DNA of 64,000 nucleotides from Erwinia sp. S63 (GTDB lineage: Bacteria; Pseudomonadota; Gammaproteobacteria; Enterobacterales; Enterobacteriaceae): NCBI RefSeq assembly GCF_016625195.1, contig NZ_JACVUP010000004.1:186001-250000 (forward strand), written 5' to 3'. Below are positions 44,153 to 54,047 of this stretch, in pieces. The notes under the pieces are model-generated. The model ran no database searches and was not told the DNA's origin. It saw only the letters and a list, made by a program, of their open reading frames with translations. The translations under genes were made by a program, and so were the position numbers. The first letter of the stretch is position 1. Every line of letters begins with the position of its first letter.

Positions 44153-45115
44153 ATGAGAATAAAGATGATGGTGGCTGTTGCTGTGGCTGCGGTATTGGCG
44201 AGCAGTACGATTCAGGCGGATGAGAGCAAACCGCGCGTGGCAGGTCTGTTCACGCAAACGGTGACACAGGGTTCCTGGGATATGGCGGGCTATGCCGCGT
44301 TTAAATCCATGGCGGATAAACAGGGCTTTGCGCCCAGCTATCTTGAGCACACCACTTATGAAGCGGCACCCTCGGTATTACGACAACTGGCTTCCGATGG
44401 GGTGAAGTTGATTATCGCGCACTCTTCCGGCTATTCGGCGGCCATCAAAGAAGTCGCGCCATCGTTCCCGAACACCCAGTTCGTGTTGTATTCCTACGAG
44501 GGGTCCACCTCCAACTTGCCAAACTACTCGGCGTGGTCCGTGGATTGGGATGAATATGGCTTTGTGCTCGGCGCATTAGCCGCCAGCGCCAGCAAAAACG
44601 GGCACATCGCGGTGATCAGCGGTGAACCTATTCCGTCTGCGGAACGCACGGTGCAGTTCATCAAGAAAGGTGCCGCTTATGTGAACCCGAAAGTGCAGGT
44701 GGATTCTGCTTATGTCGGCTCGTTTACCGATGTCGCGCGTGCCAAAGAGATCGCCACTGGCGCCATCGCACGTGGTGCGGACTTTGTGATTCCCTCTGCC
44801 GATACCGCCGATGCAGGTATCCAGCAGGCGGCGGATGAAGAGGGCGTACTGACCATCGGTTCCTACACCGATCAATCGAAATCCTTCCCGAACTCAATCA
44901 TGACCTCAACTGTAATGAACTTTGAAAAATCCTATGCGGATATTGGCAAACACTATGCCGATCACCAATTAGGTAACCGCATCATCACCGAGAACCTTTC
45001 CACCAATGGCTGGACGTTATCGACGCCCTTTGCGCACGTCGACAAATCGGTGCAGGACAAGGTGTTTCAGGTTATCGCTGACCTGAAGTCCGGCAAAGTG
45101 AAGATTGAGGAGTAG
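44153..45115 (+). CDS. BMP-family ABC transporter substrate-binding protein
   Basis: A 320-aa periplasmic binding protein of the basic membrane protein (PnrA/BmpA) type, which typically binds purine or other nucleosides. It has a Sec signal peptide (residues 1-22, IQA) and no lipobox Cys, unlike most BMP lipoproteins. Family features are GLFTQTVTQGSWDMAGYAAF, KLIIAHSSGYSAAIKEVA and GADFVIPSADTADAGIQQAADE. It is followed by a matching ATPase and two permeases. Confidence 0.9.
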   Translation: MRIKMMVAVAVAAVLASSTIQADESKPRVAGLFTQTVTQGSWDMAGYAAFKSMADKQGFAPSYLEHTTYEAAPSVLRQLASDGVKLIIAHSSGYSAAIKEVAPSFPNTQFVLYSYEGSTSNLPNYSAWSVDWDEYGFVLGALAASASKNGHIAVISGEPIPSAERTVQFIKKGAAYVNPKVQVDSAYVGSFTDVARAKEIATGAIARGADFVIPSADTADAGIQQAADEEGVLTIGSYTDQSKSFPNSIMTSTVMNFEKSYADIGKHYADHQLGNRIITENLSTNGWTLSTPFAHVDKSVQDKVFQVIADLKSGKVKIEE

Positions 45116-45118
45116 TGC

Positions 45119-46627
45119 ATGAGCAGCCCGCTTATCGAACTCGATCACGTTTCGAAGCGCTATCCCAATGGCTTCGTCGCACTGGAGAACGTGTCACTGT
45201 CGGTGTTTCCCGGTGAGATTCACGCGCTGCTGGGTGAGAACGGAGCGGGCAAATCCACGCTGATGAACATTCTGTATGGCGTGCACGAACCCAGCGCTGG
45301 CGGGGTACTGATGGGCGGTCGTCAGGTGATTCATCGGCGACCGGCTGATGCCATCGCCAACGGTATTGGCATGGTGCATCAGCACTTCAAGCTGGTTGCG
45401 CCGTTTAGCGTGGCCGAGAATCTGGCGCTGGTGGCGCGCGGTGTGCAGCGAAAAACGTTACGGCGTCACGCAGAGATTCGCGCTTTTATGCAGCGTTATG
45501 GCGTGGATCTCGATCCCAATGCGATTGTCGGCCAGTTACCTCTGGCGTTGCAGCAGCGCGTGGAAATCCTCAAGGCGCTGGTGAATGACACGCGCGTGCT
45601 CTTGCTGGATGAACCCTCCACCATTCTTACGCCCGCCGAAATCAGCGCCCTGTACGCCACGCTGCGTCGCATCAGCGATAAAGGCACGGCGGTGGCGGTG
45701 GTGACGCATAACGTCGATGAAGTGTTGGCGCACGCCGATCGCTACACGGTACTGCGTCGCGGTAAAACCAACGGCAGCGGGCTGACGGCGGCGTGCAGTG
45801 CAGAACAGCTGGTCGAAAAAATTGTGGGCCGCACTGTCAGCAGCGGCACACGGTTGGGCGCGCAGCGTCTTGCGGGCGGAGAACAGCTGAACATTCAAGG
45901 GGTAAATGTACGCCCGGGCAGCGGCTCGCCGGGTTTGCATGACATTAACCTCAGGTTAGCGGCGCGCGAGGTGGTGGGCGTAGCGGGTGTGGAAGGTAAT
46001 GGTCAAAGCGAACTGTTTGCGCTACTTGCCGGGGAGTCTGTTCCGGACAGCGGTGAAATTCAACGCAGTGATGCACAGGTAACGCTGGCGCTGGTGCCGC
46101 AAGACCGTCATCACGAAGGATTATCCCTCGATCTGCCGGTGTCTCACAATCTGCTCTATCCCGACATTATGCAGGGACAATATCGCCGTTTCGGGCTGCT
46201 CGATCACGCCGCGATTGCACAGCGCGCCCGCGAGATGATCGACCAATCCGATATCCGTACCCATTCACATGCCAGCCCGGCCCGTTCGCTATCGGGCGGC
46301 AACCAGCAAAAAATCGTTGTTGCGCGTGCCATGGCACAAGATGCCTCGATCATCGTGGTGTATCAGCCGACGCGCGGTCTGGATTTAGCCGCCGCTGAAG
46401 CGGTGTTGATGCGTCTGGCGGATGCCGCGGATGCTGGCACCACGGTGCTGATTATCTCCTCCAACATCGAAGAACTGATTCGCGTATCAGACCGCATTGT
46501 GGTGATGAATGGCGGGCGGATAACAGGCGAAGTCACGGGCGAAGCGATGAATATTGAACGCATCGGCACGCTGATGACATCGGGCCGTAGTCTCTCTTTA
46601 CAAGGTGCAGGAGAAGTTCATGTCTGA
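45119..46627 (+). CDS. ABC transporter ATP-binding protein (nucleoside type, two ATPase domains)
   Basis: A 502-aa protein with two ABC domains. The first is complete: GENGAGKST, a Walker B LLLDEPSTILTP and VVTHN. The second has the altered VAGVEGNGQSELF Walker A, the LSGGNQQK signature and VVYQPTRGLDLAAAE. This asymmetric pattern is that of sugar and nucleoside importers of the MglA/NupO type. It starts 3 bp after the binding protein, so the two are coupled. Confidence 0.92.
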   Translation: MSSPLIELDHVSKRYPNGFVALENVSLSVFPGEIHALLGENGAGKSTLMNILYGVHEPSAGGVLMGGRQVIHRRPADAIANGIGMVHQHFKLVAPFSVAENLALVARGVQRKTLRRHAEIRAFMQRYGVDLDPNAIVGQLPLALQQRVEILKALVNDTRVLLLDEPSTILTPAEISALYATLRRISDKGTAVAVVTHNVDEVLAHADRYTVLRRGKTNGSGLTAACSAEQLVEKIVGRTVSSGTRLGAQRLAGGEQLNIQGVNVRPGSGSPGLHDINLRLAAREVVGVAGVEGNGQSELFALLAGESVPDSGEIQRSDAQVTLALVPQDRHHEGLSLDLPVSHNLLYPDIMQGQYRRFGLLDHAAIAQRAREMIDQSDIRTHSHASPARSLSGGNQQKIVVARAMAQDASIIVVYQPTRGLDLAAAEAVLMRLADAADAGTTVLIISSNIEELIRVSDRIVVMNGGRITGEVTGEAMNIERIGTLMTSGRSLSLQGAGEVHV

Positions 46628-47717
46628 ATCATTAAGCGCCTTAACCGAGACCCGCGCGGGATTGCGTCGGGCATTAGCGCAGCTGGGCGCTTCACGATCG
46701 CTGTGGGTCACACTGAGTGCTTTTATCGGATCGCTTATTTTGGGGTTGGCGCTCATCACGGCGCTGGGTGTGCCGATGCAGGGGGCGATGAGCACCGCCT
46801 TTGACGGCGCGTTTGGTTCGGTGCGCGCGCTGTCCGATACGCTGGTATTTATGACGCCCCGCCTGCTGGTGGCGCTGGGTGCGTTAATCGCAATTCGGGG
46901 AGGCATGTTCAATCTCGGCGGTGAAGGGCAACTGCAGATGGGCGCAATTGGCGCCATGCTGCCATTCCTGGCTTTCGGTGACGTTGGATCCGCGCTGCTG
47001 CCATTGGCCATTTTGAGTGGTGCGCTGTGTGGAGCCATTTGGGGCGCAATTCCGGCACTGCTGAAAGTGTGGCGCGGCGTGGATGAAATCATCGTCACGC
47101 TGATGATGAATTTCATCGCTATCTACACGCTGAAATATCTGGTACAGGGGCCGATGCGTCCGCTGGGTTCCAACTTCAATATGTCCGCGCAAATTCCCGC
47201 CGATGGCGTATTTCAGCCACTGATCGAGGGCGCGCGTTTGCATGCCGGCGTATTCCTCGCCCTGCTGATCGCGCTGGCGGTGTGGGTGATGCTTAACCAT
47301 ACCGCGTTTGGTCTCAAGCTGCGGGCCAGCGGACAGAGCCCGCGCTTTGTGAAATTGCAGGGGCAGTCAGCCGCCAAAACCGTGCTCTCCAGCATGGCGA
47401 TTTCGGGTGCGGTGAGTGGGCTGGCGGGCACGTTTGAAGTCCTCGGCGTGCAGTATCGCCTGATTGATGGCTTCTCTTCCGGACTCGGCTTCGAAGGACT
47501 GGCGGTGTCATTTCTTGCCGGATTACAGCCGATTGGCGCGGTGATCGTCTCCCTCTATTTCGGGGCGATTAACAGTGCGGCGCTGGCGCTGCAAAGCACC
47601 TTCTCGATTCCGGCCGCGCTGGCGGATGTGCTCGGCGGCATGCCGATTCTGATTCTGGCGGTGTTAAGTGGTGTGATGTTAGTGAAAGGGAGGCCGGTAT
47701 GGAATTCAACACTGTAA
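46620..47717 (+). CDS. ABC transporter permease (nucleoside type, NupP-like)
   Basis: A 365-aa inner-membrane permease with eight or more hydrophobic segments. The ALGALIAIRGGMFNLGGEGQLQMGAIGAM segment is typical of nucleoside/BMP-linked permeases. The ATG lies within the last codons of the ATPase gene, preceded by AGGAGAAG. Confidence 0.9.
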   Translation: MSESLSALTETRAGLRRALAQLGASRSLWVTLSAFIGSLILGLALITALGVPMQGAMSTAFDGAFGSVRALSDTLVFMTPRLLVALGALIAIRGGMFNLGGEGQLQMGAIGAMLPFLAFGDVGSALLPLAILSGALCGAIWGAIPALLKVWRGVDEIIVTLMMNFIAIYTLKYLVQGPMRPLGSNFNMSAQIPADGVFQPLIEGARLHAGVFLALLIALAVWVMLNHTAFGLKLRASGQSPRFVKLQGQSAAKTVLSSMAISGAVSGLAGTFEVLGVQYRLIDGFSSGLGFEGLAVSFLAGLQPIGAVIVSLYFGAINSAALALQSTFSIPAALADVLGGMPILILAVLSGVMLVKGRPVWNSTL

Positions 47718-48640
47718 CGCTGGCGCTGTTTCTGGCTGGAGGCTTGAGACTGTGTGTCCCGGTGCTACTGGCGGCATTAGGGGAAACCATCTCTGAGCGC
47801 GCCGGTGTGTTCACCATCGGGCTGGAAGGATTAATGCTGTTTGGCGCGGCGAGTTCCGCGCTGGGGCTGATGTGGAGCGGTTCGCCCGTGCTGGCGCTGG
47901 GCGTGGGCATGCTCGGCGGATGCGTGGCGGCGTTGATGCTGGCATTGGGCACGGTGATCGCGCGGGCAAACCAAATCGTCATGGGCATTGGCTTTAACCT
48001 GTTTGCCATTGGTGCGACCTCTTTGATGCGTCAGCTGTGGCTCAGCGGTGCACCGCCAGCAGGTTCGATGCGCGCGGTATCGATGCTGAAACTGCCAGGG
48101 TTGTCCGATCTTCCGGTGGTGGGACGTGCGCTATTTTCCCAAAGCCCGGTGTTCTATCTCGCGGTGTTGGTGGCGCTGGTGCTGTGGGGCGTCTTGCGCT
48201 TCAGCCGTGCTGGCTTGCTGCTGCGCGCCGTCGGGGAAAATGCGCTGGCCGCTGATGCGGCCGGACACTCGGTGTTGCGTATTCGTTTTAGCGCCACCTT
48301 GTTTACCGGTCTGATGGCCGGGCTGGGCGGCGCTTATCTGTGCATCGTCGCGTCTGGGGGCACCTTCGTTGACAACATGACTGCCGGACGCGGCTATCTG
48401 GCCATCGCTATCACCATCTTTGCTCGCTGGATGCCGCTACGCGTGCTGGTGGTGGCGATGGTGTTGGGCCTGCTCGAAGCCCTGCAGTTCCAGGGGCAAT
48501 ATTTGGGCGTCAACATTGCGCCTTCGCTACTGATGGCGATGCCTTTTGCTGTTGCACTGATCGCCTGGATCATGATGGGCAAGGCGGGCGCGGCACCGGG
48601 TGATTTAGGGCGTCCGTTCCTGCGCGGCAACGGGCGCTAA
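47699..48640 (+). CDS. ABC transporter permease (nucleoside type, NupQ-like)
   Basis: A 313-aa second permease. The ALGETISERAGVFTIGLEGLMLFGA segment is the NupQ/YufQ hallmark. It overlaps the preceding permease by 19 bp. With its partner, the ATPase and the BMP protein it forms a complete importer for a nucleoside- or base-like compound. Confidence 0.9.
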   Translation: MEFNTVTLALFLAGGLRLCVPVLLAALGETISERAGVFTIGLEGLMLFGAASSALGLMWSGSPVLALGVGMLGGCVAALMLALGTVIARANQIVMGIGFNLFAIGATSLMRQLWLSGAPPAGSMRAVSMLKLPGLSDLPVVGRALFSQSPVFYLAVLVALVLWGVLRFSRAGLLLRAVGENALAADAAGHSVLRIRFSATLFTGLMAGLGGAYLCIVASGGTFVDNMTAGRGYLAIAITIFARWMPLRVLVVAMVLGLLEALQFQGQYLGVNIAPSLLMAMPFAVALIAWIMMGKAGAAPGDLGRPFLRGNGR

Positions 48641-48667
48641 TCCATTCTCAACTAACAGGAGTGACAG

Positions 48668-49069
48668 ATGAATCAGGCAATCAATCCAGAAGGCTGGATT
48701 ATCGGCAAAACCGCAACGGGTCTTAATCACCTGAACTGGGGCATTAAAGCAGGCAATCACGTGTATGTGGCGGGCATGCTCTCTACCGATCCTATCGATG
48801 GCAGTCTGGTGGGCGTGGGCGATATTGAGGTGCAAACACGTCGCGTGCTCGACAGTATCAAAGTGGTGCTGGAGTCGGCAGGCAGCAGTATGGATCACGT
48901 GGTGATGAATCAGATCTTCCTGCGCAACCTGGAGGATTACCACAAATTCAATGAGATCTACGTCAGCTATTTCCCGGCGATTTTACCCGCACGGTTCTGC
49001 GTCAAGCTCGAGATGGTACGACCGGAGTTTCTGGTTGAGATCGCCACCACGGCAGTGATCCCCGCATAA
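48668..49069 (+). CDS. RidA-family protein, RutC-like (copy 2)
   Basis: A 133-aa YjgF-fold protein (LNWGIKAGNHVYVAGMLSTDP, then VVMNQIFLRNLEDYHKFNEIYVSYFPAILPARFCVKLEMVRPEFLVEI). The Arg in PARFCV fits the reactive-imine deaminase pattern. RutC, of this fold, deaminates aminoacrylate in the Rut pathway. Here it follows the permeases by 27 bp with an AGGAG site. Confidence 0.87.
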   Translation: MNQAINPEGWIIGKTATGLNHLNWGIKAGNHVYVAGMLSTDPIDGSLVGVGDIEVQTRRVLDSIKVVLESAGSSMDHVVMNQIFLRNLEDYHKFNEIYVSYFPAILPARFCVKLEMVRPEFLVEIATTAVIPA

Positions 49070-49126
49070 ACGGGCGGCTCCAGGGCCGCACATCACTGAA
49101 CACCACTCACGATTGAGGATGTTTGC

Positions 49127-50152
49127 ATGCAATACCGTTATCTCGGGCGCAGCGGGCTAAAAGTGTCCGAAATTTGCCTCGGTTCCATGATGTTTGGTGG
49201 AGCCACCGATGAAGCCACAGCCCAGCGCATCATCGCCGATGCCAGCGCCAGCGGAGTCAACTTCATCGATACCGCTGATATTTACAACAAAGGCGAATCA
49301 GAACGCGTGGTGGGACGAGCCATCGCCGCCGATCGTCACCGTTGGGTGCTGGCGACGAAAGTGGGCAACCCGATGGGCGATGGCCCGAATCAGCGCGGCA
49401 TGTCACGCAAATGGATTCGTGAGGCGGTGCACGGTTCTCTGACGCGTCTTGGCACCGATTACATTGACGTGCTCTACATGCACAAAGCAGATTTCGCCGC
49501 GCCGCTGGAAGAGATGGTACTGGCCTTTGCCGACCTGATCCGTGAAGGGAAGATCGGCTACTTTGCCGTGTCGAATTTCAAAGCCTGGCGTCTGGCGGAA
49601 ACCGTGCGTCTGGCACGTGAAGCGGGGATTGCCGGGCCAGTTGCCACTCAGCCGCTGTATAACCTCGCGAACCGTGAAGCCGAAGTGGAGATTCTGCCTT
49701 CAGCCGCCTATTTTGGTGTCGGAACCGTGTGTTACAGCCCGCTGGCACGCGGCATTCTCACCGGCAAATACCGCGTTGGTGAAGCGCCGGACAGCACCAG
49801 CCGTGCGGGGCGCGCCGATCCGCGCATGCTCGAAGCTGAATGGCGTCCGGAATCGTTGCAGATGGCCACTGAGTTAGCGACTTATGCCGAACGCACCGGA
49901 CGCCAACCCGCGCACTTCGCGCAACAATGGGTAATGCGCAATCAGTTGGTGACCAGCACGCTGGTGGGTCCGCGCACTTTTGAACAGTGGCGCGAGGGCA
50001 TTGCCGCGCTGGATTGTCCATGGTCTGAAGAAGATGAAATGTTCTGCGACCGTTTGGTATCACCGGGTAAAGGCACCAGCCTCGGGCCGGTCGATCCCCA
50101 TCATCCGATTGAAGGCCGCATCGTCGGTCGATTTGCAGCAGGTGCACAATGA
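49127..50152 (+). CDS. Aldo/keto reductase
   Basis: A 341-aa NADPH-dependent reductase of the YajO/Tas-like group. The catalytic tetrad is visible as Asp48, Tyr53, Lys78 and His119. The C-terminal SPLARGILTGKY and STLVGPRT segments are usual for the family. In the cluster it may replace RutE, which reduces malonic semialdehyde. It overlaps the flavin reductase gene by 4 bp (ATGA). Confidence 0.9.
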   Translation: MQYRYLGRSGLKVSEICLGSMMFGGATDEATAQRIIADASASGVNFIDTADIYNKGESERVVGRAIAADRHRWVLATKVGNPMGDGPNQRGMSRKWIREAVHGSLTRLGTDYIDVLYMHKADFAAPLEEMVLAFADLIREGKIGYFAVSNFKAWRLAETVRLAREAGIAGPVATQPLYNLANREAEVEILPSAAYFGVGTVCYSPLARGILTGKYRVGEAPDSTSRAGRADPRMLEAEWRPESLQMATELATYAERTGRQPAHFAQQWVMRNQLVTSTLVGPRTFEQWREGIAALDCPWSEEDEMFCDRLVSPGKGTSLGPVDPHHPIEGRIVGRFAAGAQ

Positions 50153-50655
50153 CAGATTCACTTCTGATGCCAAGCATCGCCGATGCGTATCGCGGCGGTA
50201 TGCGCCAGCTGGCGGCAGGCGTTTGCCTGATTACCAGCGCTGATTTACAACAATCGGGCGGGATGATTGCCTCTGCGGTGACGTCGGTCAGTGCTGAGCC
50301 GCCAACACTGTTGGTGTGCGTCAATCGTAATGCCTCGATGTTTGAACTGATTCAGCGCAGCGGGCATTTCTGCGTCAATGTATTATCAGCTGACGCGCTG
50401 GGTTTGGTGGATATCTTCAGTAATGCAGCACGCCGCGCTGAACGGTTTGCGACCGGTGAATGGCTGCAGGATGATCTGGGTTCACCGATTGCAGCCGACG
50501 CGCTGGTGGCGTTTAGCTGTAAATTGGTCAATACCGTTGACTGGCATACGCATGCGATCTTTCTGGGCGAAGTCACTAACGTGGTGCATCCCAACAGTGA
50601 TGCGCGACCGATGGTGTACCACGACCGTGCATTCCATCAACTCTCTGCGCTGTAA
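50149..50655 (+). CDS. Flavin reductase, RutF-like
   Basis: A 168-aa FMN/NAD(P)H flavin reductase (flavin_Reduct fold): MRQLAAGVCLIT, GGMIASAVTSVSAEPPTLLVCVNRNAS and HFCVNVLS. RutF of this type supplies reduced FMN to the RutA monooxygenase. The ATGA overlap with the reductase upstream indicates one transcript. With the monooxygenase frameshifted in this copy, its partner may be missing. Confidence 0.9.
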   Translation: MTDSLLMPSIADAYRGGMRQLAAGVCLITSADLQQSGGMIASAVTSVSAEPPTLLVCVNRNASMFELIQRSGHFCVNVLSADALGLVDIFSNAARRAERFATGEWLQDDLGSPIAADALVAFSCKLVNTVDWHTHAIFLGEVTNVVHPNSDARPMVYHDRAFHQLSAL

Positions 50656-50662
50656 CTGAATG

Positions 50663-50687
50663 AACGGGAGGGCAAGTGCCTCCCGTT
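50663..50687. terminator. Bidirectional terminator between convergent genes
   Basis: AACGGGAGG and CCTCCCGTT form a perfect 9-bp stem with a 7-nt loop in the 36-bp gap between the flavin reductase and the leftward RidA gene. Confidence 0.75.
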
Positions 50688-50691
50688 ATGT

Positions 50692-51075
50692 TCAGGGCAA
50701 CATAATCACCACATCAATTTCCAACAGCAATTCCGGTTCGGCGAGCGCAGAGATCTGAAACAGTGTGCTGGCAGGTAACTCAAGCCCCTCAAAGAAGCGC
50801 TGGCGTACCGGATGAATATGCGGCACCAGCGCCAGGTCGGTGACATAAGTGGTGGTACGTACAATCCAGTCACGCTGTGCACCCAACCCCTCCAGCAAAC
50901 GATCGATATTGTCATACACCTGTTCGACCTGCTGCTGCATATCTCCAATGCCGACCACATTTCCTTCTTCATCCCACGCGACTTGCCCGGTCGGGAATAC
51001 CGGCGTCCCAGGACGAATTTTGACGTGATTGTAATAGCTGCGCGCCTTCAAACCGGCGGGATTGATAATGCTCAT
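50692..51075 (-). CDS. RidA-family protein (copy 3)
   Basis: A 127-aa YjgF-fold protein (RPGTPVFPTGQVAWDEEGNVVGIGDMQQQVEQVYDNIDRLLEG, then LPASTLFQISALAEPELLLEIDVV). The usual catalytic Arg site reads PASTLFQ, so it may not be an imine deaminase. The start follows AAGGAG; the reading from 51162 lacks one. It is 120 bp after the carbohydrate-type ATPase gene and could belong to that operon. Confidence 0.83.
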   Translation of the reverse strand: MSIINPAGLKARSYYNHVKIRPGTPVFPTGQVAWDEEGNVVGIGDMQQQVEQVYDNIDRLLEGLGAQRDWIVRTTTYVTDLALVPHIHPVRQRFFEGLELPASTLFQISALAEPELLLEIDVVIMLP

Positions 51076-51195
51076 AACGCTCCTTAACCCTGTTTCGTTC
51101 GCGAATGTTCTCGCTTCAAGGCTATCACCCGTGCGCGTTGTCGGGTAAAGGTATCCCGGCAACGCCGCGTTGCTGTCAAAGCAACACGGCTACGA

Positions 51196-52263
51196 TTACA
51201 AACGCTTTTGTGACGCGGCATCGAACAGCATCGCACGCGCATAATCCACTTCCACGGGAATGATATCGCCCGCTGTGGCACCAGATCGCTGGGTGGTGAA
51301 GAGCATCACCTCATGCCCGTATAAACTGCCGTGAATCAGCTCGGATAAACCGGTGGGTTCGACGAGAGAAACTTCCAGCGGCAGCGCGTGTGCAGCGCCC
51401 GCTGAAGCCAGCGCAATGTTTTCAGGTCTGATGCCGTAAATGACTTCACGGCCTTCAGGCTGATTCGCCCATGCCGGGTTTGCCGGCAGTAGCGCGCTGT
51501 CGCCGATGCGCACGCCATTCGGGGAGACAACGCCGTTGATAAAGTTCATCGACGGTGATCCGATAAAGCTGGCGACAAACTTGTTGGCTGGCGTGTCATA
51601 CAGTTCCAGAGGCGTGCCCACTTGCTGAATCACGCCATGGTTCAGCACCACAATGCGGTCGGCCAGCGTCATTGCCTCAACCTGATCGTGCGTGACATAC
51701 ACGATGGTGTTGTTCATTTGCTGATGCAGGCGTTTAATCTCAACGCGCATCTTGCCGCGCAGTTGTGCATCCAGATTGGAGAGTGGTTCATCAAACAGAA
51801 AGACCTGCGGCTGGCGCACGATCGCACGACCCATTGCCACGCGTTGACGCTGGCCGCCGGACAGCTCTTTGGGACGACGATCAAGCAGATGTGAAAGATT
51901 AAGGATATCCGCCGCTCGCTTCACTTTCTCCTCAATCTCTGCACGCGGACGTTTCTGGATTTCGAGGCTAAAGCCCATGTTGCGTGCCACCGTCAGATGC
52001 GGATAGAGCGCATAACTTTGAAACACCATCGAGATATCACGATCCTTCGGTGCGACCTCATTCATTAGCCGCTTGCCGATGCGGATATCGCCGCTGCTCG
52101 CCAGTTCCAGACCCGCAATGGTGCGCAGTAAGGTGGATTTGCCACAGCCGGACGGCCCGACCAACACCACGAATTCGCCATCGTTAATCGTGAGGTTGAT
52201 ATCGCGCAGGACTTCAACATTGCCGTAGCGTTTGTCGATCTGCGCCAGTGTAATTTCTGCCAT
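51196..52263 (-). CDS. Carbohydrate ABC transporter ATP-binding protein (UgpC/MsmK type)
   Basis: A 355-aa ATPase: Walker [32 protein letters not shown] and [20 protein letters not shown]-terminal OB-like regulatory domain ([20 protein letters not shown]) follows. It belongs with two permeases and a binding protein encoded upstream on the same strand. Confidence 0.92.
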   Translation of the reverse strand: MAEITLAQIDKRYGNVEVLRDINLTINDGEFVVLVGPSGCGKSTLLRTIAGLELASSGDIRIGKRLMNEVAPKDRDISMVFQSYALYPHLTVARNMGFSLEIQKRPRAEIEEKVKRAADILNLSHLLDRRPKELSGGQRQRVAMGRAIVRQPQVFLFDEPLSNLDAQLRGKMRVEIKRLHQQMNNTIVYVTHDQVEAMTLADRIVVLNHGVIQQVGTPLELYDTPANKFVASFIGSPSMNFINGVVSPNGVRIGDSALLPANPAWANQPEGREVIYGIRPENIALASAGAAHALPLEVSLVEPTGLSELIHGSLYGHEVMLFTTQRSGATAGDIIPVEVDYARAMLFDAASQKRL

Positions 52264-52265
52264 GT

Positions 52266-53090
52266 TTACCCCTTAACCGCGCCAGCGGTCAGACCCTGAA
52301 CCAGATAACGTTGAATAAAGGCGAAGAACAGACAGGCAGGAATCAGCGCCATTACGGCGGCTGCCATCATTTCACCCCATGAAACGGCAAATTTAGAGAC
52401 GAAGCTGAGTAAGCCCACCGGGAAGGTCATCACTTCGTTTTTGTTGATCAGCATCAGCGAGAACAGCAGTTCGCTCCATGCCGCGGTAAACACGAAGCCG
52501 AGCGTTGCCGCCATTCCAGGTAACGTCAGCGGAACCAGTACCCGATACAGCGCCTGAAAACGTGTGCAGCCCTCCAGCATCGCAGACTCTTCCAGATCTT
52601 TGGGGATGGCATCAAAGAATGACTGCATCAAAAAGGTGGCGAAAGGCACGTTAAAAGCGGTGTAAATCAGGATCAGGCCCAGCAGACTGTTGGTCAGGCC
52701 GAGCGGGGCCATCACGCGATAAATCGGGGCAATGATCATCACCAGCGGGAACATTTGTGTGAACAACAGCAGCGCCGCCATCACCATCTTGCCGCGAAAA
52801 TGGAAACGCGAAAACGCATAGCCGGCACCGGCAGCAATCAGCGTGGTCAGGAATGCGGTGCTGAACGAGACAATCAGGCTATTACTGAAGAAGGTGGGGA
52901 AATCACTGTCGGTCAGCACTTTTTGGAAGTGGCCTAAGGTGAAGCCGCCCGGCAACAGCGTGACGCCCTGACTGAACAGCAATTGATCCGGCGTGACTGA
53001 AATCTTAATGATCCAGTAGAGCGGAAACAGGGCAAATAGCAGATAGACGCCAATACTCAGGCGATGGCCAATCATCGGGAGCAGTTTCAT
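52266..53090 (-). CDS. Carbohydrate ABC transporter permease (MalG type)
   Basis: A 274-aa permease with six membrane segments. The coupling motif [28 protein letters not shown] matches the EAA loop of MalG-like proteins. It starts 2 bp before the ATPase gene, after its partner permease. Confidence 0.9.
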   Translation of the reverse strand: MKLLPMIGHRLSIGVYLLFALFPLYWIIKISVTPDQLLFSQGVTLLPGGFTLGHFQKVLTDSDFPTFFSNSLIVSFSTAFLTTLIAAGAGYAFSRFHFRGKMVMAALLLFTQMFPLVMIIAPIYRVMAPLGLTNSLLGLILIYTAFNVPFATFLMQSFFDAIPKDLEESAMLEGCTRFQALYRVLVPLTLPGMAATLGFVFTAAWSELLFSLMLINKNEVMTFPVGLLSFVSKFAVSWGEMMAAAVMALIPACLFFAFIQRYLVQGLTAGAVKG

Positions 53091-53099
53091 CTCGCCTCC

Positions 53100-54026
53100 T
53101 TATTTCAACAGTTGATGACGAATGCGCAGCAGTACCAGCGCGTAGCAGGTCATCAGCAGTAACAGAAACACCGCCATTGCCGAGGCATAGCCAAAATCAA
53201 GTTTGCGATAGGCGGTGGTGAAGATGTAGCTGGAGAGAATCGAGGTGGATCCGGCAGGACCACCGTCGGTCATCACCACGATCAGATCGGCGAAGTTGGC
53301 GATCCAGATGGTGCGCAGCATTACCGTGATGGCGATCATTGGCGCGAGGAAGGGCAACGTGACGCGACAGAATTGTTGCCAGCCGCTGGCACCGTCAATC
53401 GATGCCGCTTCGTACAAGTCTTTGGGGATCGATTGCAAAGCGGCCAGCAGGGTAATGGCAAAAAACGGAATACCAAACCAGACGTTAGCAATGATCGGTC
53501 CCCACATGGCCAACTGAGGATCGGACAAGATATTGTATGGCTCGCTCAGTAATCCGAGGTCGCTCAGCCACTGTGGCAACGGGCCGACCACCGGGTTAAG
53601 CAGCCAGGACCAGGTCAGGCCGGATAGAAAGGCGGGCACCGCCCAGGGCAGAAACACCAGCGCCTGCACCCAGCGACGAAAACGAAATTCGCGGTTAAGC
53701 AGTAGCGCTAACGCCAGACCGAAGAAAAACTGCAACAGCAGTGAGCTGAGCGTCCAGTTCAGCGTGTGACCGAGCGCTTTAAAAAAGCGCCGGTCGTCAA
53801 ACATTTCGGCAAAATTATCCCAGCCCACCCAGCCGCTATCCATCGGATTGAGCAGATTCATGCTCTGAAACGCGTAGGAAATGCCGATCGCCATCGGCAC
53901 AAAAATAAACAAGGCGATCAGCAACAGTCCCGGCGAAAGATAAAACCACGGCTCAGCCAGCCGCAGCCAGCGCGAGTAGCGCGGGCGCGGCGAGCGGGCA
54001 TCAAGTGAGGTTTCTAGCATCATCAT
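53100..54026 (-). CDS. Carbohydrate ABC transporter permease (MalF type)
   Basis: A 308-aa permease with about six membrane segments. The EAA loop is DLYEAASIDGASGWQQFCRVTLPFLAPMIA. The start is one of several clustered ATG codons. It is the first permease after the binding protein. Confidence 0.9.
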   Translation of the reverse strand: MMMLETSLDARSPRPRYSRWLRLAEPWFYLSPGLLLIALFIFVPMAIGISYAFQSMNLLNPMDSGWVGWDNFAEMFDDRRFFKALGHTLNWTLSSLLLQFFFGLALALLLNREFRFRRWVQALVFLPWAVPAFLSGLTWSWLLNPVVGPLPQWLSDLGLLSEPYNILSDPQLAMWGPIIANVWFGIPFFAITLLAALQSIPKDLYEAASIDGASGWQQFCRVTLPFLAPMIAITVMLRTIWIANFADLIVVMTDGGPAGSTSILSSYIFTTAYRKLDFGYASAMAVFLLLLMTCYALVLLRIRHQLLK

Positions 54027-54047
54027 TGTTCTCCGCGCGATCGGTGA

